Shown here piece after piece: positions 31,714 through 41,107 of a stretch of DNA of 64,000 nucleotides. A program made the position numbers and the translations under genes. The notes beneath the pieces were generated by a model. The model was not told where the DNA came from and searched no databases. It saw only the letters and a list, made by a program, of their open reading frames with translations. This stretch comes from an uncultured Lactobacillus sp. (lineage in GTDB: Bacteria; Bacillota; Bacilli; Lactobacillales; Lactobacillaceae). Position 1 is the first letter of the stretch. Each line of letters opens with the position of its first letter. The stretch spans positions 1-64,000 of the forward strand of contig CAJUNC010000011.1 of assembly GCA_910587695.1 (NCBI GenBank), written 5' to 3'.

Positions 31714-32886
31714 ATGAATTTTATTGTTATTTCGCCCCATTTTCCTGAAAATTTTGAGCAATTTTCAGTGAGTCTTAGCAATAATGGGATCACAACATTG
31801 GGGATCGGGGATAAAGCCTACGATGAGTTGACACCAAGTTTGCGCAATGCGTTGTGTGAGTACTACAGAGTCGATGATATGGAAGACTATGATCAGATGT
31901 ATCGAGCAGTAGCGTACTTTGCGTTTAAATACGGTAAGATCGATCGCTTGGAATCACATAATGAATATTGGCTATTTCAGGATGCTAAATTGCGGACAGA
32001 TTTTAATATCCCAGGCTATAAGAGTGATGAGATGGATAAGATCAAGTATAAGTCAAAGATGAAACAAGTCTTTTTTGATCATGATATTCCAGTTGCACTG
32101 GGAAAAGTTTTTCAGACCGCAGAGGAAGGCTGGCATTTGCTAGAACAATTCGGTTATCCAGTGATCGTTAAACCCGATTCTGGAGTCGGAGCTAGTGACA
32201 CGTATAAGATCAATACTCCCGAAGACTTTGCTGATTTTTTGACCAAACGTACTCTTGATGTGACTTATTTTATGGAAGAATTCATCGAAGGCGACATCAT
32301 AACTTTTGATGGTCTGACAGATCAAAATGGACGTGTTGTTTTTTATTCCTCACTCGTTTACCAAGAGCCTGCTTTAGATACGGTCCATCGCACGGGTGAC
32401 ATGTATTTTTATGAGACACGTGACATTGACAAAGATCTTTATGAGTTAGGAATGAAAAGTGTGACTGCCTTTGATATCCGGGAAAGATTTTTCCACTTCG
32501 AGTTCTTTAGAACAGCGGATAACAAGCTCTACGCCTTAGAGATCAATTGCCGTCCCCCGGGTGGGCCTTCGATCGATCTGATGAACCATGCTCATCAGTT
32601 GAGCTTATTTGAAGAGTATGCTCATTTAGTTAAAGAAAATAAATTCTATGGAGATAGTACTTGTCCGTATTACAGTGTCTATATTTCGCGAAGTAACAAG
32701 CTAGATTATCGCCATGATCTAGCTGAGATCAAACAAAAATATGCAGATGAGTTAAAAGAGATCCAACATGTACCAGGAGTGTTTGCTGAGATCATGGGAG
32801 ATGTTGGCTATATTTTCAATACGGAGACTAAAGAACAAATGCATGCGATAATCGAATTTGTCGGTGCACTCAAGGAACAAGCATAA
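31714..32886 (+). CDS. ATP-grasp domain protein (carboxylate-amine/thiol ligase type)
   Basis: A 390-residue enzyme. The N-terminal preATP-grasp domain begins MNFIVISPHFPENFEQF. The ATP-binding subdomains show YPVIVKPDSGVGASDTYKI, then YFMEEFIEGDIITFDG, and the metal-binding LYALEINCRPPGGPSIDLM. Such enzymes form acyl-phosphate intermediates and join a carboxylate to an amine or thiol. Substrates are unknown. Being coupled to a hydrolase gene, it might make an ester-, amide- or peptide-type small molecule (inference). Confidence 0.85.
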   Translation: MNFIVISPHFPENFEQFSVSLSNNGITTLGIGDKAYDELTPSLRNALCEYYRVDDMEDYDQMYRAVAYFAFKYGKIDRLESHNEYWLFQDAKLRTDFNIPGYKSDEMDKIKYKSKMKQVFFDHDIPVALGKVFQTAEEGWHLLEQFGYPVIVKPDSGVGASDTYKINTPEDFADFLTKRTLDVTYFMEEFIEGDIITFDGLTDQNGRVVFYSSLVYQEPALDTVHRTGDMYFYETRDIDKDLYELGMKSVTAFDIRERFFHFEFFRTADNKLYALEINCRPPGGPSIDLMNHAHQLSLFEEYAHLVKENKFYGDSTCPYYSVYISRSNKLDYRHDLAEIKQKYADELKEIQHVPGVFAEIMGDVGYIFNTETKEQMHAIIEFVGALKEQA

Positions 32887-32892
32887 GAAATG

Positions 32893-32921
32893 AGCTGATC
32901 AAAATTTTGATCGGCTTTTTT
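32893..32921 (+). terminator. Terminator after the ATP-grasp gene
   Basis: The near-perfect inverted repeat GCTGATCAAA with TTTGATCGGC is followed by TTTTTT. Confidence 0.85.
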
Positions 32922-33001
32922 GTATGGCTATGACTTTAAAAAGGTTTGTGATCTATGGTAAACTTAGCTTAATTGTTAATTAAGAAAAGAGGATATTTAC
33001 C

Positions 33002-34333
33002 ATGAATATGGACACCACATATTTTTTTGTAGGCATCAAGGGGACGGGGATGAGTGCGTTAGCCCTTATTTTAAACGACAAGGGTTGTAAAGTTGCCGGT
33101 TCAGATATTGAAAAATACACATTTACACAACGTGGCTTAGAACAGGCTGGAATTGAGATTTTCCCATTTGACGAAAAAAATATCCATGACAAGATGACGA
33201 TCGTTGCTGGTAATGCTTTTGGCGATGATCAAGAAGAGATCAAAAAAGCACATGAATTAGGCTTAAAAGTCATGCGTTATCCTGAAGTTGTCGAGATGTT
33301 GATCGAAGAGACGACAAGTATTGGGGTCGCTGGTGCCCATGGTAAGACGAGTACTTCAGGCTTGTTGGCACATGTTTTAAGTGGAGTCTCACCAACAAGT
33401 TATTTGGTCGGAGATGGTTCAGGTAAGGGGATCCCTGATGCACGTTTCTTCGTATTTGAAGCTGATGAATATCGTCGCCATTTTGTGGCATACCATCCAG
33501 ACTACACGATCATGACCAATATCGACTTTGATCACCCTGATTATTTCACCGGGATCGAAGATGTTTGTGATGCCTTTGAAACATTGGCTAAGCAAACTAA
33601 AAAAGGACTCTTTGTCTGGGGTGAAGATAAATATCTTCGTAAACTAAAAGCAGATGTACCAGTATATTACTATGGGACTGAAGCTAATGATGATGTGCGG
33701 GCTGAAAATATCAAACGTACGACTAAGGGCTCAACTTTTGATGTCTATTTACATGATGAATATCTAGGTAACTACGAGATCCCAATGTTTGGTAAGCATA
33801 ACATCTTGAACAGTCTAGCTGTTATCGCTGTTTCGCACATGGAAAAAGTCGATCAAGAAGAGATCAAAAAAGAATTATTGACTTTCAAAGGAGTCAAGCG
33901 TCGTTTTACTGAAAAGCGCGTTGCTGACATGGTGATCATTGATGACTATGCTCACCATCCATCTGAGATCACTGCGACTTTGGATGCTGCGCGACAACAG
34001 TATCCAGATAAGAAGATCATCGCAGTCTTTCAACCGCATACTTTCAGTCGGACAGTCGCATTGATGGATGAATTTGCTAAGAGTTTAGATCTAGCCGATA
34101 AAGTCTATTTGACCGATATTTTTAGTTCGATCCGTGAACATGACGGTAAAGTTTCTGCCAAAGATCTAGGTGAAAAGATCACTAAGGGTGGCGAAGTTTT
34201 AGCTTTAGATAACATGTCACCATTACTTGATTACCATGATGATGTCGTTGTCTTCATGGGTGCAGGTGATATTCAAAAGTATGAATATGCCTATGAAAAA
34301 TTATTGAGCGATCTTAGCTTGAATAATAACTAA
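33002..34333 (+). CDS. murC: UDP-N-acetylmuramate-L-alanine ligase
   Basis: Adds L-alanine to UDP-MurNAc, the first stem-peptide step, in the cytoplasm. It is 443 residues with the Mur ligase features YFFVGIKGTGMSALA (UDP-binding), the ATP loop GVAGAHGKTSTSGLL, EADEYRRHF and the C-terminal IIDDYAHHPSEI and FQPHTFSRT. AAGAGGATATTTACC precedes the ATG. The sftA-murC order is found in Bacillus; here the hydrolase/ATP-grasp cassette lies between them. Confidence 0.96.
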   Translation: MNMDTTYFFVGIKGTGMSALALILNDKGCKVAGSDIEKYTFTQRGLEQAGIEIFPFDEKNIHDKMTIVAGNAFGDDQEEIKKAHELGLKVMRYPEVVEMLIEETTSIGVAGAHGKTSTSGLLAHVLSGVSPTSYLVGDGSGKGIPDARFFVFEADEYRRHFVAYHPDYTIMTNIDFDHPDYFTGIEDVCDAFETLAKQTKKGLFVWGEDKYLRKLKADVPVYYYGTEANDDVRAENIKRTTKGSTFDVYLHDEYLGNYEIPMFGKHNILNSLAVIAVSHMEKVDQEEIKKELLTFKGVKRRFTEKRVADMVIIDDYAHHPSEITATLDAARQQYPDKKIIAVFQPHTFSRTVALMDEFAKSLDLADKVYLTDIFSSIREHDGKVSAKDLGEKITKGGEVLALDNMSPLLDYHDDVVVFMGAGDIQKYEYAYEKLLSDLSLNNN

Positions 34334-34365
34334 TAAAAGAGTGCAAGACAATAATAGTGCCGTAT

Positions 34366-34423
34366 AATGACAAAGGCCTCACTATGATGCAAAAGATCGC
34401 ATCATAGTGAGGCTTTTGTCATT
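34366..34423. terminator. Long bidirectional terminator between murC and the GDPD gene
   Basis: Arms of about 25 bases (beginning AATGACAAA and ending GCATCATAGTGAGGC... TTTGTCATT) pair with a single mismatch around the loop AAAAGATC. Runs of T or A on both sides allow function on both strands. The right arm includes the GDPD stop codon. Confidence 0.85.
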
Positions 34424-36152
34424 CAGGTAAGAGAATGATAGAGTCTAACAAACGTTTAGCATAACTGGTATTAGCATTGAAGTCGTGGTAGACACGTTTT
34501 GCTTCAGTGACATTATCGGTGATGATCCCATCTACATCCAAAAAGGCTGCATTTTTTAGATCTTCTTCGCTATTGACAGTCCAAGAATAAACTTGTTTAA
34601 AGCTGATTTTAGCTTGGGTGACAAAGGAGTCGTTTAAAGTTGTTTTTTCCATCGTGTATCCATTAGCTGGTGTTTGTGGAAAGATGAAATTATACGGTAG
34701 GATATAGTAGGCATTTAGCGTAGGAGCATATTTTTTAGCACTAGTGATAACTTTATAGTCAAGTGATTGTAGCTCATGTTTATTTTGTTTGAGAGTAGCA
34801 CCATATGTGTCAAAGAAATTCTTTAACATATTTTTTGAATCACGTCTGGTTGTCTTGATCTCGACTAATAGTTTTTGCTCGTATTGTTTGGCAACGCTCA
34901 AATACTCATCAAAACTAGGGATCTTAGCTTGATAGCCATTTTCGTGTACGGTCAAATCAGTTAGTTGTGCTAGTGTCAACTCTTGAGGGCTAGTATCAAG
35001 ATCGGCGAGTTGTTTTAGATTTTCATCGTGCATGACGACAAATTTATGGTCTTTGGTTTCTTGGATATCGATCTCGATGTAATTTGGTTTGGCTTGGGCA
35101 GTCTTACGTAGAGCAGGGATCGTATTTTGGACACCGTTTTGGGCATCGACTCCACGATGTGAGATGATCAATGGTGTTTGGCCTAAATGAACTAAATAGA
35201 CCCCGTTACCTAAAAGAGCTCCAAGTGCAAATAAAGCAAACAATGGCTTAGCTATCTTGCTTAACCAACTTTTTTTAGTGCTTTTGTAGGTCGCTAAAGT
35301 AACGTTAGCTGGTAAAATGAGTTGCAAAAGAGCCACGCTAGCCCAGACAGAGATCAAAAATGAGCCGATCTGCAGTAAGGTGACATTGATACTTCCACCA
35401 ATAAGTGCACTCAACGGAGAAGTCTGATCAAGTCCAAGCTGGATCGAATATAAAATACCGATCAGCCCTAAGTTGGTGATAAGCGCAATAAGTGAGATCT
35501 TTAGGAGTTTTAGCGTATAAGCCCAAAACTTGTTTTTAGTCAGTTGCCAACTCTGCACGAGAGCTGTTTTGATCTTGACTTTTTCAAAAAGCATCAGGGG
35601 TAAAACAAAGAGCAAGCGGATGCTAAAAATAAAGATCGCTAAATAAAAAATACTGATCAAAGTTGCATAAAGGGGCTTTTGTAAGAGAAAATCCAAGATA
35701 AATTCAGGGATGACTACTTTACTCAAAAGCGGCGAATTAAAGAAGATCCCACTAAAGGGCACGATCAATAAGAAATAGCCGGCAAAAAAGAAGATCCCTA
35801 GTGGGTCGAGCTGGCGTAGTTGCTGGGCAGTGTCTTTTAAGATCGCTCGAAAGCTGAATTCATCTTGTCTTATCCGAACAACACCGTTTAGGATGAGTGC
35901 AAATTGTCCAAAGACACAAATGATCAAAATGACCAATTCCAAAAGTAGACCTAAGGTGATATAAGGATGGCTCGTAACGAGTGAAAGAGCATTGGTATAA
36001 GATAAATAGGGGATCGCACCTAAATTCAATAGTAGCGAAGCCCACGCATTAAAGAGAGGGATAACACCGATTTCAAGTGAAAGTTCGACCACTAAAAAGA
36101 GGATCAAATAATTTTTCCAATGTATGCTAAAATCGCGTTTTAAACACATCAT
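34419..36152 (-). CDS. Membrane-bound glycerophosphodiester phosphodiesterase
   Basis: A 577-residue protein. About 320 N-terminal residues form a membrane domain with about seven to eight helices (glpQ-associated domain type), for example NYLILFLVVELSLEIGVIPL and ALFALFALGALLGNGVYLV. A GDPD domain follows, with the catalytic ISHRGVDAQNG, IEIDIQETKD and VVMHDENL motifs and LLVEIKTTRRD. It hydrolyses glycerophosphodiesters, possibly from lipid or teichoic acid turnover. The start is 36152 or 36149 after GGAG. Confidence 0.92.
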   Translation of the reverse strand: MMCLKRDFSIHWKNYLILFLVVELSLEIGVIPLFNAWASLLLNLGAIPYLSYTNALSLVTSHPYITLGLLLELVILIICVFGQFALILNGVVRIRQDEFSFRAILKDTAQQLRQLDPLGIFFFAGYFLLIVPFSGIFFNSPLLSKVVIPEFILDFLLQKPLYATLISIFYLAIFIFSIRLLFVLPLMLFEKVKIKTALVQSWQLTKNKFWAYTLKLLKISLIALITNLGLIGILYSIQLGLDQTSPLSALIGGSINVTLLQIGSFLISVWASVALLQLILPANVTLATYKSTKKSWLSKIAKPLFALFALGALLGNGVYLVHLGQTPLIISHRGVDAQNGVQNTIPALRKTAQAKPNYIEIDIQETKDHKFVVMHDENLKQLADLDTSPQELTLAQLTDLTVHENGYQAKIPSFDEYLSVAKQYEQKLLVEIKTTRRDSKNMLKNFFDTYGATLKQNKHELQSLDYKVITSAKKYAPTLNAYYILPYNFIFPQTPANGYTMEKTTLNDSFVTQAKISFKQVYSWTVNSEEDLKNAAFLDVDGIITDNVTEAKRVYHDFNANTSYAKRLLDSIILLPE

Positions 36153-36251
36153 ATCACTCCAATTTTTAAATTTTTATTATATTGTACCCAATATAGTACG
36201 TTGAAACAATAATTATTACTAAATCTAGGTATTTTGATCTAGACCTAACGA

Positions 36252-36280
36252 TTGAGCAAAAAGAAGTGGTATGCTATCAT
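36252..36280 (+). promoter_or_regulatory. Promoter of the MaoC-Bax inhibitor genes
   Basis: TTGAGC (36252-36257), a 17-bp spacer and TATCAT (36275-36280) with an upstream TG (extended -10). Confidence 0.6.
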
Positions 36281-36313
36281 TAAGGCAGACCACTTAGAGG
36301 AAGGTGAAGCTAT

Positions 36314-36757
36314 ATGCCTGATGATGTGCATCGGCAGGGCAAAACGATCGCTGAGATCAAAGAAGGCGATTCATTGACTGTAACGGAAAGTATCTCAGAA
36401 CGAGATCTGTTGATCTATTTGGGACTGACTAACGATAATAACCCACTGTATATTCAAAATGAATATGCGCAAAAATTAGGACATGCTGGTCCAGTTGTAC
36501 CCCCAGTGTTGTTGAGTGGGATCATTACGAGCTCGGTCTCAAAATTATTACCCGGACCTGGGAGTGAAGTGGTGAATTTTTCAGCTAACTTCATTCGACC
36601 AGTCTATCATGATGAGATCGTCACATTCAGTTTTGAAGTGATCAAAGTTGATATGATGAAAGAGGTTGTGATGATCTCAGTTGAGGGTAGTAACCGTCAA
36701 AATGAACGCGTTTTAGATTCAGTTGTCATGGCTCGGCCTCCGCGTCAGCAAGATTAG
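36314..36757 (+). CDS. MaoC-like hotdog-fold dehydratase
   Basis: A 147-residue protein of the (R)-specific enoyl-CoA hydratase type. The hydratase 2 motif region is LTNDNNPLYIQNEYAQKLGH, where the typical catalytic Asp is present (D of TNDNNP) and the following conserved His is at the end (GHAGPVVPP). The substrate is unknown; a role in fatty acid modification is possible. It lies 31 bases upstream of the Bax-inhibitor gene and probably shares its transcript. Confidence 0.82.
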   Translation: MPDDVHRQGKTIAEIKEGDSLTVTESISERDLLIYLGLTNDNNPLYIQNEYAQKLGHAGPVVPPVLLSGIITSSVSKLLPGPGSEVVNFSANFIRPVYHDEIVTFSFEVIKVDMMKEVVMISVEGSNRQNERVLDSVVMARPPRQQD

Positions 36758-36788
36758 CTACATTTATGATCGAAAGAAGGAGAATTTT

Positions 36789-37490
36789 ATGAATAACAAT
36801 CCCGAAGTTTACGGTAATAGTAATGCCGGCTTGAATAGTTTTTTTACTAAGATGTATGGGTATATGAGTGCTGCAGTGGCAGTTTCGGCGCTAACGGCTT
36901 TCTTTGGTTCGTTTAGCCCAACTGTGATCCGATTTATGAGTAATCCGATCGCCTTATTTGCAGTCTTTGGGGTCCAATTAGTTTTGGCTTACTCCATGTC
37001 ATCGCTTAAGTCACAACGTTCACCATTAGTCAGTGCTTTAGGTCTGTTTGTCTTTGCAGGCTTGGAAGGTCTACTCTTTAGTGGGATCTTCATCGTCTAT
37101 ACTGCCCAAAACATTACAAGTGCTTTTGTTTCTGCCTTTGTGATGTTTGCTGTTTTATCCTTTATGGGATCAACAACTAAAAAAGATCTCTCAGGGATCG
37201 GCCGTCAAGCTCGGGCTGCTTTGATCGCGTTTATCATCGTATCGTTGATCAACTTGTTCTTGCAAAGTCCAATGATCACTTATGTCTTTTCTTTTATCGG
37301 CCTAGTGATCTTTGCTGGCTTAACAGCTTGGGATACCCAACGTTTACGTCAAATGTATCTTCAAATGGGCTCACAAGTAAATGTTAATAATTTGGCCTTG
37401 ATGGGTGCTTTACAGCTCTACTTAGATTTTATCAACATCTTTATCTTCTTGTTGAATATCTTTACCGGTGCTGGTGGCAACCGCGACTAG
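36789..37490 (+). CDS. Bax inhibitor-1/YccA family membrane protein
   Basis: A 233-residue integral membrane protein with seven hydrophobic segments, for example NPIALFAVFGVQLVLAYSM, LIAFIIVSLINLFLQSP and the last LDFINIFIFLLNIF. The BI-1 signature is visible in GLTAWDTQRLRQMY, and the UPF0005 pattern in VSALGLFVFAGLEGLLFSG. Bacterial members include pH-sensitive calcium leak proteins (YetJ). GAAGGAG precedes ATG 36789. Confidence 0.92.
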   Translation: MNNNPEVYGNSNAGLNSFFTKMYGYMSAAVAVSALTAFFGSFSPTVIRFMSNPIALFAVFGVQLVLAYSMSSLKSQRSPLVSALGLFVFAGLEGLLFSGIFIVYTAQNITSAFVSAFVMFAVLSFMGSTTKKDLSGIGRQARAALIAFIIVSLINLFLQSPMITYVFSFIGLVIFAGLTAWDTQRLRQMYLQMGSQVNVNNLALMGALQLYLDFINIFIFLLNIFTGAGGNRD

Positions 37491-37497
37491 TCAACCG

Positions 37498-37532
37498 AGT
37501 CTCTTCGACTTTTCGGAGAGGCTTTTTTTATT
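37498..37532 (+). terminator. Terminator after the Bax inhibitor gene
   Basis: GTCTCTTCGA pairs fully, with G-U pairs, with TCGGAGAGGC around CTTT, followed by TTTTTTT. Confidence 0.85.
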
Positions 37533-37546
37533 TCTATGCAAAATTT

Positions 37547-37554
37547 GTTAAAAT
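37547..37554 (+). promoter_or_regulatory. Extended -10 promoter of polA
   Basis: TG, one base, then TAAAAT (37549-37554) lies 31 bases upstream of polA. I see no convincing -35. Confidence 0.4.
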
Positions 37555-37584
37555 AAAAGAAACTAGATAAGAGGACGGATCGAT

Positions 37585-40257
37585 ATGGCAGAAGATAAGA
37601 AAATGTTATTAGTGGATGGTAATAGTGTGGCTTTTAGAGCCTTCTTTGCTCTCCACAACCAATTAGAGCGCTTTGTCAATCATGCTGGGCTGCATACTAA
37701 TGCGATCTATGGCTTTAAATTGATGTTAGACAAGATCTTGGGTGATGTTTTACCGAGTAATGTTTTAGTTGCTTTCGATGCTGGTAAAGTGACTTTTAGA
37801 ACGAAAGCTTATGCTGATTACAAAGGTGGACGTTCCAAGACCCCGACTGAATTGTCAGAACAGTTTCCTTACATTAGAGAATTGCTCGATGCTTATGGGA
37901 TCAAACACTATGAATTACCAGAATATGAAGCTGATGATATTATCGGGACGATGGCAGCTCAAGCAGAGAAAGCGGGGTATCAAGTCACGATCGTAACGGG
38001 TGACCGAGATCTGACCCAGTTGACAACTGACAAGACGACGGTTGCGGTGACGATCAAAGGGGTAACTGAGATCGAAGAGTATACGCCAGCTCATGTGGTC
38101 GAAAAATACGGCTTGCAACCAGCACAGATCGTTGATATGAAGGGGTTGACGGGTGATAGCTCAGATAACTACCCTGGGGTGACTAAAGTCGGTGAAAAGA
38201 CAGCGATCAAACTTTTAAAACAATACGACACGATCGAAGGGATCTATGAAAACATTGAAGCGATGAAAAAGTCCAAGTTAAAGGAAAACTTGATCAATGA
38301 TAAAGAGATCGCATTTCAGTGTAAAGATCTTGCAACGATCAGAAAAGATGCTCCAGTAGCACTCACTTTAGCACAGACAGCTTGGCCAGGCGCTAAAAAA
38401 GAAGATCAGCTCAAGTTCTTTGAAGAGATGGATTTTAAGAGTTTTATCGCTCAATTACAAGCTAATTCGAACGACGATATCAGTGCAGGATCTACTTTGA
38501 GTAAATTAAAGGTCGAGACTTTGGATGAAGCTAAAGTCGAAAAGTTAGTTTATGATAAAGATTCTGATATCAGCTTTTATCTTGAACTAAGCGATGATAA
38601 TTACCATACGGCTGACTTTTGGGGCTTTGGTCTTAAGATCGACGACCGATACTACGCAGCTAGAGATGTTGAGCTTTTGAAGTTACCCAAACTAAAGCAG
38701 TTGCTGGAAGATCCAGCGATCGAAGTTGATGTGTTTGATGGTAAACAGACCTATGTAGCTCTAGAGCGTCTAGATATTGAACTAAAAAATATCAATTTTG
38801 ACTTACTTTTAGTCTCATATCTGCTAAATACAAGTGATAACAGCAATGATCTGGGTAATTTAGCCAAGCGCCATGATCACTTCGATGTTTTGACTGATGA
38901 AGAAGTCTATGGAAAAGGGGCCAAGCGCAAAGTCCCAGCCGATGATACGACATATTTTGAGCATTTAGCGCATAAACTAAAAGCTATCTCAGATCTAGAA
39001 GATAAGTTGATGAAAGAGCTAGCTGAAAATGAGCAAGAAGATCTTTATTTTGAGATCGAACGCCCACTTTCTTTAGTCTTAGCGCAGATGGAGATCGCTG
39101 GGATCAAAGTCGACCGTGAACGCTTAGATATCATGCAAAGTGAATTTAAGGAACGTTTGAGTGAGTTAGAACAACAGATCTATAACGAAGCTGGTGAGAA
39201 ATTCAATATCAATTCACCTAAGCAACTTGGGGTGATCTTGTTTGAAAAATTAAAATTGCCGGTCGTCAAAAAGACTAAAACAGGTTACTCAACGGCTGTA
39301 GATGTCTTAGAAAAATTACGTGGGATGTCACCGATCATCGATGATATTTTAGCTTACCGTCAATTAGCTAAATTACAATCGACCTATGTTGAAGGCTTAT
39401 TAAAAGTTATCGCAGCTGATGGTAAGGTCCACACACGTTATACACAAACTTTAACGGCAACGGGTCGTTTATCATCAGTTGATCCTAATTTGCAAAACAT
39501 CCCCGTTCGTTTAGAAGAAGGGCGTAAGATCCGGCAAGCTTTTGTACCAAGTCATCCAGATTGGGAGATCTTTGCTTCTGACTATTCTCAGATCGAGTTA
39601 CGGGTCTTAGCCCATATTTCAAAGGATCCACATATGCAACAAGCTTTCAAGGATGATTTTGATATTCACGCTAATACTGCGATGCGTATTTTTGGACTAG
39701 ACGATCCAAGTGAAGTTACGGCTAATATGCGTCGCCAAGCTAAAGCGGTCAACTTCGGGATCGTTTATGGGATCAGTGATTTTGGTTTGGCCCAAAGTAT
39801 CGGAAGTACGCGTAAGCAGGCAAAAGAATTTATGGAGACGTATCTAGCCTCATTTCCTGGAGTCCATCGATACATGCAAGATATCATTGAGAGCGCGCGC
39901 CAAAAAGGCTATGTTGAAACACTTTTCCATCGTCGGCGGTATCTTCCAGATATCAAGAGCAGAAATTACAACTTGCGCTCATTTGCGGAACGGACTGCGA
40001 TGAATACTCCGATCCAAGGGAGTGCAGCTGATATCATCAAAGTTGCAATGATCAATATGCAACAAGCCTTAAAAGATGCGGGCTTAGAAGCCAAGATGTT
40101 GTTACAAGTACACGATGAGTTGATCTTTGAAGCACCTAAAGCAGAGATCCCTAAATTAAAAGAGTTGGTACCAAAGATCATGGATTCGGCTGTTGAACTT
40201 TCGGTCCCATTGAAGGTCGAAAGTGCTAGTGGTAAGACGTGGTTTGAAACTAAATAA
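37585..40257 (+). CDS. polA: DNA polymerase I
   Basis: An 890-residue repair and Okazaki-fragment polymerase. The N-terminal 5' nuclease domain (1-290) has LLVDGNSVAFRAFFAL, YEADDIIGTMA and VTGDRDLTQL. The 3'-5' exonuclease-like domain (about 315-480) lacks the acidic catalytic residues (SFYLELSDDNY in place of the first motif), as in other Bacillus/Lactobacillus Pol I, so no proofreading is expected. The polymerase domain has motif A DYSQIELRVLAH, motif B RRQAKAVNFGIVYG and motif C LLQVHDELIFE. It heads polA-mutM-coaE-nrdR-dnaB-dnaI. Confidence 0.97.
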   Translation: MAEDKKMLLVDGNSVAFRAFFALHNQLERFVNHAGLHTNAIYGFKLMLDKILGDVLPSNVLVAFDAGKVTFRTKAYADYKGGRSKTPTELSEQFPYIRELLDAYGIKHYELPEYEADDIIGTMAAQAEKAGYQVTIVTGDRDLTQLTTDKTTVAVTIKGVTEIEEYTPAHVVEKYGLQPAQIVDMKGLTGDSSDNYPGVTKVGEKTAIKLLKQYDTIEGIYENIEAMKKSKLKENLINDKEIAFQCKDLATIRKDAPVALTLAQTAWPGAKKEDQLKFFEEMDFKSFIAQLQANSNDDISAGSTLSKLKVETLDEAKVEKLVYDKDSDISFYLELSDDNYHTADFWGFGLKIDDRYYAARDVELLKLPKLKQLLEDPAIEVDVFDGKQTYVALERLDIELKNINFDLLLVSYLLNTSDNSNDLGNLAKRHDHFDVLTDEEVYGKGAKRKVPADDTTYFEHLAHKLKAISDLEDKLMKELAENEQEDLYFEIERPLSLVLAQMEIAGIKVDRERLDIMQSEFKERLSELEQQIYNEAGEKFNINSPKQLGVILFEKLKLPVVKKTKTGYSTAVDVLEKLRGMSPIIDDILAYRQLAKLQSTYVEGLLKVIAADGKVHTRYTQTLTATGRLSSVDPNLQNIPVRLEEGRKIRQAFVPSHPDWEIFASDYSQIELRVLAHISKDPHMQQAFKDDFDIHANTAMRIFGLDDPSEVTANMRRQAKAVNFGIVYGISDFGLAQSIGSTRKQAKEFMETYLASFPGVHRYMQDIIESARQKGYVETLFHRRRYLPDIKSRNYNLRSFAERTAMNTPIQGSAADIIKVAMINMQQALKDAGLEAKMLLQVHDELIFEAPKAEIPKLKELVPKIMDSAVELSVPLKVESASGKTWFETK

Positions 40258-40276
40258 TATAAGATGAGGTGAAAAA

Positions 40277-41107
40277 ATGCCAGAGTTACCAGAAGTAGAG
40301 ACAGTTCGTCGCGGTTTGGAAAAATTAGTTTTAGGCCAAAAGATCGCACGAGTCGAAGTTTTATATCCTAAGATGATCGTTGGTGATGCTGACGATTTTA
40401 GAGATAAATTAAAAGATCAAACACTTGAAAAGATCCAACGTCGGGGGAAGTATTTGCTCTTTAGATTTTCAAATGATCTTACCGTCGTCTCCCATTTGCG
40501 CATGGAAGGTAAGTTTTATGTCAAAGAAGCGATTGATCCAGTCGATAAGCACACACATGTCATCTTTTATCTAGCCGATGGCCGTCAGTTGCGCTATAAC
40601 GATGTCCGTAAATTTGGGCGGATGCAATTAGTCAAAACGGGCAGTGAAGAAAAGCTGCCTGGTTTGGCCAAATTGGGGCCTGAGCCAGTAGATGAAACTT
40701 TTAAAGTTGCTGATTTTTATCAAAAGCTACAAAAAAAGAAGAAAAATATCAAGACTGCCTTACTTGATCAGACCTTGGTCACTGGGCTAGGCAATATCTA
40801 TGTTGATGAGGTATTGTGGCAAAGTAAGATCCATCCTGAGACGTCATGTCAAAAATTGACCTTAGAACAAGCATCGACACTGCATGATAATATCATCACT
40901 GAATTAGCTAAAGCGATCAAAGCTGGTGGAACAACGATCAGAAGTTACACGGATGCTTTCCAAAAAACGGGCGCTTTTCAATTTGAACTAGATGTTTATG
41001 GGCGAACCAATGAGCCGTGCAAACGTTGTGGTACAAAGATCCAAAAGATCATTGTGGGACAACGGGGCACGCATTTTTGTCCGCATTGCCAGCAGGTGGT
41101 AAAATGA
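40277..41107 (+). CDS. mutM: Formamidopyrimidine-DNA glycosylase
   Basis: A 276-residue base-excision enzyme for 8-oxoguanine. It starts MPELPEVETVRRGLEKLV, with Pro2 as catalytic nucleophile and Glu3 beside it. The helix-two-turn-helix region contains DQTLVTGLGNIYVDEVLW. The C-terminal zinc finger uses CKRCG and CPHCQQ. Its stop overlaps the coaE start (ATGA). Confidence 0.96.
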   Translation: MPELPEVETVRRGLEKLVLGQKIARVEVLYPKMIVGDADDFRDKLKDQTLEKIQRRGKYLLFRFSNDLTVVSHLRMEGKFYVKEAIDPVDKHTHVIFYLADGRQLRYNDVRKFGRMQLVKTGSEEKLPGLAKLGPEPVDETFKVADFYQKLQKKKKNIKTALLDQTLVTGLGNIYVDEVLWQSKIHPETSCQKLTLEQASTLHDNIITELAKAIKAGGTTIRSYTDAFQKTGAFQFELDVYGRTNEPCKRCGTKIQKIIVGQRGTHFCPHCQQVVK

